10,042 nucleotides of DNA from Candidatus Omnitrophota bacterium (GTDB taxonomy: Bacteria > Omnitrophota > Gorgyraeia > JABMRN01 > RBG-13-46-9). Under the pieces are notes generated by a model. It was not told the origin of the DNA. It ran no database searches and saw only the letters and a program-made list of their open reading frames with translations. Shown here piece by piece: positions 6,239-10,042 of this stretch. Position 1 is the first letter of the stretch; each line of letters begins with the position of its first letter. The DNA lies in contig JADHYL010000014.1 in NCBI GenBank assembly GCA_016782495.1, forward strand, positions 1 to 10,042. The letters run 5' to 3'. Made by a program: the position numbers and the translations under genes.

Positions 6239-7243
6239 ATGGCTAGCCGGATAGAAAAACTAAAAGATCTCGCCAAAAAAAATCCTAAAAAAATTGTTCT
6301 TCCGGAAGGCGACGAACCAAGGATTCTCCAAGCCGCAAGCATTTTAACTTCAAAGGGCCTGGCGAAAATAATATTAGTCGGAAACCCTGCCCAAATCGAA
6401 ACACTCGCCAGACGCGACTCTATTTCGCTTGATGAAATTCAGATTATTGATCCCGGAACATACCCCAGGCGCGAGGTGCTGGTCGATGCATTTTACAAGG
6501 CGAGAAAACATAAGGGCATTACAAAAGACGACGCAAGGAGCGCGGTTTTGGGTAACCGCATATATTTCGCGTCTCTTTTAGTAAAAATTGAGGCTGCGGA
6601 CGGTTTTGTCGCCGGCGCAAGTCACACGACATCCAACGTAGCAAGGGCCGCGCTTTATGGCCTGGGATTAGATAAAGACATAGGGGTAATGTCGAGTTCT
6701 TTTATAATTGAGCTCGCAGACACTACTTACGGAGATGACGGGATCTTTATCTTCGGTGATTGCGGTATCGTGCCGGACCCAAGCCCCCAAAGGCTCGCCG
6801 GCATAGCTATTTCTTCAAGCCGGCTTTATGAAGAATTTTTCAAACAAAAGGCACGCGTTGCGTTACTAAGCTATTCGACAAAGGGAAGCGCGCGCGGAGA
6901 TTCCGTAGACAAAGTTTTAAAAGCACTCGAAATAGTAAGAAAAAAGGCGCCCGGACTGTTGGTTGACGGCGAGCTGCAGCTTGATGCGGCCATTGTACCT
7001 GAGGTGGCTAAAATAAAAGCACCGGGAAGCCGTGTTGCGGGAAAAGCAAATGTTTTAATATTTCCCAATCTGGACGCGGGTAATATTTCTTATAAATTGG
7101 TACAGCGCCTGGGAAGAGCCCGGGTAGTAGGACCGCTATTACAGGGCCTGAATAGGCCGGCAAGCGATCTCTCACGCGGATGCGGTGTTGAAGAAATTAT
7201 CGATACTTGCGTTGCAACGGTTATAAGGGCGCAAGAGGAATAA
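6239..7243 (+). CDS. pta: Phosphate acetyltransferase
   Basis: Pta interconverts acetyl-CoA plus phosphate with acetyl phosphate plus CoA. With AckA it forms the route that makes ATP from acetyl-CoA or activates acetate. The 334 residues match the short single-domain form, without the N-terminal regulatory domains of long Pta proteins. Visible motifs are KKIVLPEGDEPRIL (17-30), FVAGASHTT (123-131), SYSTKGSA (211-218), VDGELQLDAAI (242-252), KANVLIFPNLDAGNI (269-283) and GPLLQGLNRPASDLSRG (298-314). The last three line the active site in the family. A phosphate butyryltransferase is a relative, but the C-terminal motifs and the ackA neighbour favour acetyl transfer. The ATG lies 3 nt after the coaD stop with only a weak ribosome-binding site, consistent with coupling. 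Confidence 0.94.
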   Translation: MASRIEKLKDLAKKNPKKIVLPEGDEPRILQAASILTSKGLAKIILVGNPAQIETLARRDSISLDEIQIIDPGTYPRREVLVDAFYKARKHKGITKDDARSAVLGNRIYFASLLVKIEAADGFVAGASHTTSNVARAALYGLGLDKDIGVMSSSFIIELADTTYGDDGIFIFGDCGIVPDPSPQRLAGIAISSSRLYEEFFKQKARVALLSYSTKGSARGDSVDKVLKALEIVRKKAPGLLVDGELQLDAAIVPEVAKIKAPGSRVAGKANVLIFPNLDAGNISYKLVQRLGRARVVGPLLQGLNRPASDLSRGCGVEEIIDTCVATVIRAQEE

Positions 7244-7246
7244 GAC

Positions 7247-8341
7247 GTGTTAATACTTGTTATAAATTGCGGCAGTTCTTCTGCCAAATATCAGCTCTTT
7301 AACATGAATTTCGGGAAAGCCTTAGCAAAAGGAGTTATTGAAAGAATAGGGCAAAAAAATTCCGGATGTAAAAATCACTACCGGGCCATAGCCCTCATAA
7401 AAGAAAAGCTCCTGTCCGGGAGGAAGCCTATTCTAAAATCCGTAGGCGATATAATAGGGATAGGCCACAGGGTTGTCCACGGCGGGGAAAGTTTTAGCGA
7501 AGCGGTTATAATAAAAAAACCGGTAATAAAATCAATCGAGAAAATGATAGAACTGGCTCCCCTCCACAATCCGCCGGCCCTCTCCGGCATAAAAGCCTGC
7601 AGTAAGCTTTTTCCCGGAATACGCCAGGTCGCGGTTTTCGACACTGCGTTTCATCAATCGATACCGCCCCACGCCTATATCTACGGCATACCTTTCGGGT
7701 TTTATAAAAAATATAAAATCAGAAGATACGGGTTCCATGGCACGAGCCATAGATTCGTAGCCAATGAGGCGGCTAAAAGGTTAAAAAAACCTCTCGGGAA
7801 ATTGAAAATAATAACAGCGCATCTCGGCAACGGATGCAGCATGACGGCCGTTTTAAACGGAAGATCCGTGGATACAACAATGGGCCTTACGCCGCTTGAA
7901 GGACTTTTAATGGGAACGCGTGCCGGAGACATGGATCCGGCTATAGTTCCGTTCCTCATGAAAAAAGAAAATTTAAGCGTAAGCAAGGCAGAAGAGCTTC
8001 TTAACAAAGAAAGCGGCCTTCTTGGTGTTTCCGGAATAAGTAATGACATGAGAGATATTCTTTGCTATATTAGGAAGGGCAAGAAAAGGGCGCGTCTTGC
8101 CTATGACATATTCACATATCGCATTAGAAAATATATAGGCGCCTATGCCGCTGTCATGAAAGGATTGGACGCGGTTATTCTTACGGGTGGGATTGGCGAG
8201 AATATGCCGGAATTAAAACGAAGGCTCCTAGGAGATCTTCGCCCGATTCTCGGAACAAAAATAAAATTTTTAACGATACCCACAAACGAAGAACTTTTAA
8301 TCGCGCGTGATACTTACAGATTGATTAAAACTAAAAAATAA
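7247..8341 (+). CDS. ackA: Acetate kinase, shorter than usual
   Basis: AckA interconverts acetyl phosphate plus ADP with acetate plus ATP. Motifs and catalytic residues of the ASKHA fold are present: INCGSSS (6-12, N7), GHRVVHGGE (73-81, R75), FDTAFHQ (131-137, D132), YGFHGTSHR (161-169, H164), AHLGNGCS (191-198), GTRAGDMDP (223-231, R225), ILTGGIGEN (311-319) and IPTNEELLIARDT (344-356, E349). At 364 residues it is about 30-40 shorter than a common AckA. Part of the loss is between the GGIGEN helix and IPTNEE, and part is in the N-terminal loop before GHRVVHGG. No catalytic residue is lost, so it is probably active. The start is GTG at 7247, preceded by AGAGGA at 7234-7239, and pta ends 3 nt before. 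Butyrate kinase is less likely given the close match to AckA motifs. Confidence 0.95.
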   Translation: MLILVINCGSSSAKYQLFNMNFGKALAKGVIERIGQKNSGCKNHYRAIALIKEKLLSGRKPILKSVGDIIGIGHRVVHGGESFSEAVIIKKPVIKSIEKMIELAPLHNPPALSGIKACSKLFPGIRQVAVFDTAFHQSIPPHAYIYGIPFGFYKKYKIRRYGFHGTSHRFVANEAAKRLKKPLGKLKIITAHLGNGCSMTAVLNGRSVDTTMGLTPLEGLLMGTRAGDMDPAIVPFLMKKENLSVSKAEELLNKESGLLGVSGISNDMRDILCYIRKGKKRARLAYDIFTYRIRKYIGAYAAVMKGLDAVILTGGIGENMPELKRRLLGDLRPILGTKIKFLTIPTNEELLIARDTYRLIKTKK

Positions 8342-8354
8342 AAAGCAAATACGG

Positions 8355-8360
8355 AAGGAG
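8355..8360 (+). promoter_or_regulatory. Strong ribosome-binding site of rpmF
   Basis: AAGGAG lies 10 nt before the rpmF ATG in the 29-nt ackA-rpmF gap. It is one of the strongest Shine-Dalgarno sequences in the window and fits the high output a ribosomal protein needs from within a metabolic operon. No promoter or terminator is evident in this gap. Confidence 0.6.
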
Positions 8361-8370
8361 ATAATACGGA

Positions 8371-8595
8371 ATGCCAAATCCAAAACGCAGACACTCAAAA
8401 CAGCGAGGCAGGCTTAGGAGAACGCACTATAAGCTGAAGACTAAAAGTTTGTCAAAATGCTCCCAGTGCGGTAAGTCCAGGCTTTCGCATAGGATATGTC
8501 CCTTTTGCGGGTATTATAAGGGTAAGGCCCAGGTTATAATACTCGGCAAGGAAGAAAAGAAAAAGCAAAGAGAAAAGAAGCGGACGAGTAAGTAA
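8371..8595 (+). CDS. rpmF: 50S ribosomal protein L32
   Basis: L32 is a small basic protein of the large ribosomal subunit. The 74-residue product begins MPNPKRRHSKQRGRLRRTHY, the usual L32 N-terminus. It then carries a four-cysteine zinc ribbon: C30-SQ-C33 and C43-PF-C46, the second followed by GYYKGK. A common L32 has about 57-62 residues. The extra length here is a lysine- and arginine-rich tail (about 60-74, ending KKKQREKKRTSK). It precedes plsX by 1 nt, the classical rpmF-plsX-fabH order. The DUF177/YceD gene that usually precedes rpmF is absent, and ackA takes its place. Confidence 0.96.
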   Translation: MPNPKRRHSKQRGRLRRTHYKLKTKSLSKCSQCGKSRLSHRICPFCGYYKGKAQVIILGKEEKKKQREKKRTSK

Positions 8596-8596
8596 A

Positions 8597-9595
8597 ATGA
8601 TTAAAATAGCCTTAGACGCGATGGGAGGCGACAGGGCTCCTCGCGCTATAGTCGAGGGAGCGGCGCGCGCCTCACGAGAATATCAATGCCACATCGTTCT
8701 TGTGGGCAAGGAACGCCACATTAATAAATTTTTAAAAAAGAACGATTATGTAAAAGAAAGAATTTCAGTAAAAGATGCCTCCGAGATAATAAAGATGGAC
8801 GATCCCGCCGCCGTCAGCGTGAGGCGCAAAAAAAATTCTTCTATCTCAGTCGGCATTGAGCTCTTAAAAGAGAAAAAAGTCGACGCCTTTATTAGCGCCG
8901 GCAATACGGGTGCTGTAGTGTGCGCGGCAGCGCTTAAACTGAGAACCCTGCCCGGCATCGAGCGGCCCGGGATAGGCGTGGTACTTCCGTCGATAAACAA
9001 GCCCTGCATGGTAATAGATGTGGGCGCCAACATCGATGCAAAGCCCACCCACCTCTTGCATTACGGAATTATGGGAGCCGCATATTATAAGTATATCCTA
9101 GGAGCGTATAATCCGAGCGTGGGATTATTGAATATAGGCCAGGAAGAATCCAAGGGTACCGGGCTTATCAAGGAGGCGCGCGTACTTTTTGAAAAAAGCA
9201 ATTTGAATTTCATAGGCAATATCGAAGCAAGAGACATTTATAAAGGGAAGGTGAATGTCGTTGTGTGCGAGGGGTTTGTAGGAAATATAGTGATAAAGGT
9301 CACCGAAGGTTTCGCCGAGGCTTCGAGCACGCTTCTTAAAATGGAGATTACAAAAAGGCTCCTCCCGAAAATAGGAGCCATTTTGAGTTTGCCGGCCTAT
9401 AGGGCCATTAAAAGGAAAACCGACTATACCGAGTACGGCGGAGCGCCGCTTCTTGGTGTTGACGGCAGGGTTCTTATAGCCCACGGCTCCTCAAACGCCA
9501 AGGCGATAAAAAATGCCGTCCGTGTCACTATCGAATACGTAAAGCATAAATTAAACAAGCACATATTGGAAGGACTAGAGGATTTAAATGGATGA
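8597..9595 (+). CDS. plsX: Phosphate acyltransferase PlsX
   Basis: PlsX is a peripheral membrane enzyme that converts acyl-ACP and phosphate to acyl phosphate, the acyl donor used by PlsY to start phospholipid synthesis. The 332-residue length is typical. Conserved stretches in order are IALDAMGGDRAPRAIVEGA (4-22), DAFISAGNTGAVV (96-108), VIDVGANIDAKPTHLLHYG (139-157), LLNIGQEESKGT (177-188), FIGNIEARDI (205-214), VVCEGFVGNIVIK (222-234) and YGGAPLLGVDGRVLIAHGSS (280-299). The ATG follows the rpmF stop by one base with only a weak ribosome-binding site inside the rpmF end, so translation is probably coupled. Its last 8 nt overlap fabH. Confidence 0.97.
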   Translation: MIKIALDAMGGDRAPRAIVEGAARASREYQCHIVLVGKERHINKFLKKNDYVKERISVKDASEIIKMDDPAAVSVRRKKNSSISVGIELLKEKKVDAFISAGNTGAVVCAAALKLRTLPGIERPGIGVVLPSINKPCMVIDVGANIDAKPTHLLHYGIMGAAYYKYILGAYNPSVGLLNIGQEESKGTGLIKEARVLFEKSNLNFIGNIEARDIYKGKVNVVVCEGFVGNIVIKVTEGFAEASSTLLKMEITKRLLPKIGAILSLPAYRAIKRKTDYTEYGGAPLLGVDGRVLIAHGSSNAKAIKNAVRVTIEYVKHKLNKHILEGLEDLNG

Positions 9596-10042
9596 AAAAA
9601 AAGTAGGCATTATAGGTTTAGGAAAATATCTGCCGGAAAACCGCCTTACCAATAAGGACCTGGAGAAGATCGTCAATACCACCGACGAGTGGATAATGGG
9701 CAGGACCGGGATAAAAGAAAGAAGAATCGCCCGGGACGACGAGGCAACAAGCGACATGGCGGTAAACGCCGCAAAGATGGCCCTCAAGAACGCGAAATTA
9801 AAACCCGAGGACATTGATCTTATTATCGTAGCTACCATAACACCCGATATGTTTTTTCCATCCACCGCGTGCATTGTCCAGAATAAGCTTGGTATCAATC
9901 GCGCTCCCGCCTTTGATGTAAGTGTAGCGTGTTCAGGATTCATATATGCTATCGCGATAGCAAGCCAATTCATAAAATCAGGAATATATAAACACGTTTT
10001 AGTAATGGCTGCGGAAAAAATGTCAAGCGTAACCGACTGGAA
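9588..10042 (+). CDS. fabH: Beta-ketoacyl-ACP synthase III, 3' end cut by window
   Basis: FabH condenses acetyl-CoA with malonyl-ACP to start type II fatty-acid synthesis. The first 151 codons are in the window and the gene runs off the edge. Visible landmarks are the N-terminal VGIIGLGKYLPENR (6-19), the FabH segment TTDEWIMGRTGIKERRIA (31-48), VATITPDMFFPSTAC (81-95) and the active-site cysteine C115 in DVSVACSGF (110-118). The catalytic His and Asn would lie beyond the window. ATG 9588 is preceded by GAGGA at 9578-9582 and overlaps the end of plsX by 8 nt in another frame. A second ATG at 9592 reaches a stop after four codons and is not used. The plsX-fabH order supports FabH over other thiolase-fold enzymes. 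Confidence 0.94.
   Translation, partial: MDEKKVGIIGLGKYLPENRLTNKDLEKIVNTTDEWIMGRTGIKERRIARDDEATSDMAVNAAKMALKNAKLKPEDIDLIIVATITPDMFFPSTACIVQNKLGINRAPAFDVSVACSGFIYAIAIASQFIKSGIYKHVLVMAAEKMSSVTDW

Noticed and set aside
9584..9973. A 129-codon minus-strand frame at the window end
   Set aside because: It lies opposite the FabH N-terminal region, whose motifs and active-site cysteine are clear.
1..10042. A mobile element, phage, defence or biosynthetic system
   Set aside because: Every gene is a conserved housekeeping gene, with no transposase, integrase, toxin-like or nuclease-defence gene and no array of repeats.

Overview
The window is a gene-dense stretch of a bacterial chromosome holding housekeeping genes, with no rRNA, tRNA, CRISPR array, transposase, phage or plasmid gene. 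The sequence is moderately AT-rich, with many AAA/AAG codons. The gene content (bacterial SecF, bacterial L28 and L32, PlsX, FabH) is clearly bacterial. The order recG-rsmD-coaD-pta-ackA-rpmF-plsX-fabH, with rpmB facing the other way upstream, resembles the layout in Clostridia and related Gram-positives. The protein texture also fits an uncultured lineage such as Omnitrophota. That lineage call is a guess, because the window has no marker that settles it.

Layout: secF (13-891) ends an upstream protein-export unit whose secD partner would lie just outside the window. A 33-codon ORF (895-996) in the secF frame ends in a GTGA overlap with the start I prefer for recJ (993-2684). The ribosomal protein gene rpmB (2690-2920) is on the minus strand and converges on recJ with only 5 nt between the stop codons. 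The 110-nt gap at 2921-3030 is the largest intergenic space. It holds a 10-bp inverted repeat and a candidate rpmB promoter that reaches back over the recG start codon.

From recG onward everything is on the plus strand and nearly touching: recG (3031-5121), rsmD (5125-5691), coaD (5750-6235), pta (6239-7243), ackA (7247-8341), rpmF (8371-8595), plsX (8597-9595) and fabH (9588 to the window edge, truncated). The gaps are 3, 58, 3, 3, 29, 1 and -8 nt, which suggests one operon or a few overlapping ones.

Functionally, recJ and recG serve recombination and fork repair, while rsmD, rpmB and rpmF serve the ribosome. coaD, pta, ackA, plsX and fabH form a chain around CoA, acyl phosphates and fatty acids. 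CoaD makes dephospho-CoA, Pta and AckA interconvert acetyl-CoA, acetyl phosphate and ATP, PlsX makes acyl phosphate for phospholipids, and FabH starts fatty-acid chains from acetyl-CoA.

The most interesting non-coding feature is the 58-nt rsmD-coaD gap. One 5' arm there can pair with either of two near-identical downstream arms, and one of those arms contains the coaD ribosome-binding site and part of its GTG start. This looks like a two-state translational switch or a structured repeat element. I found no new protein system.
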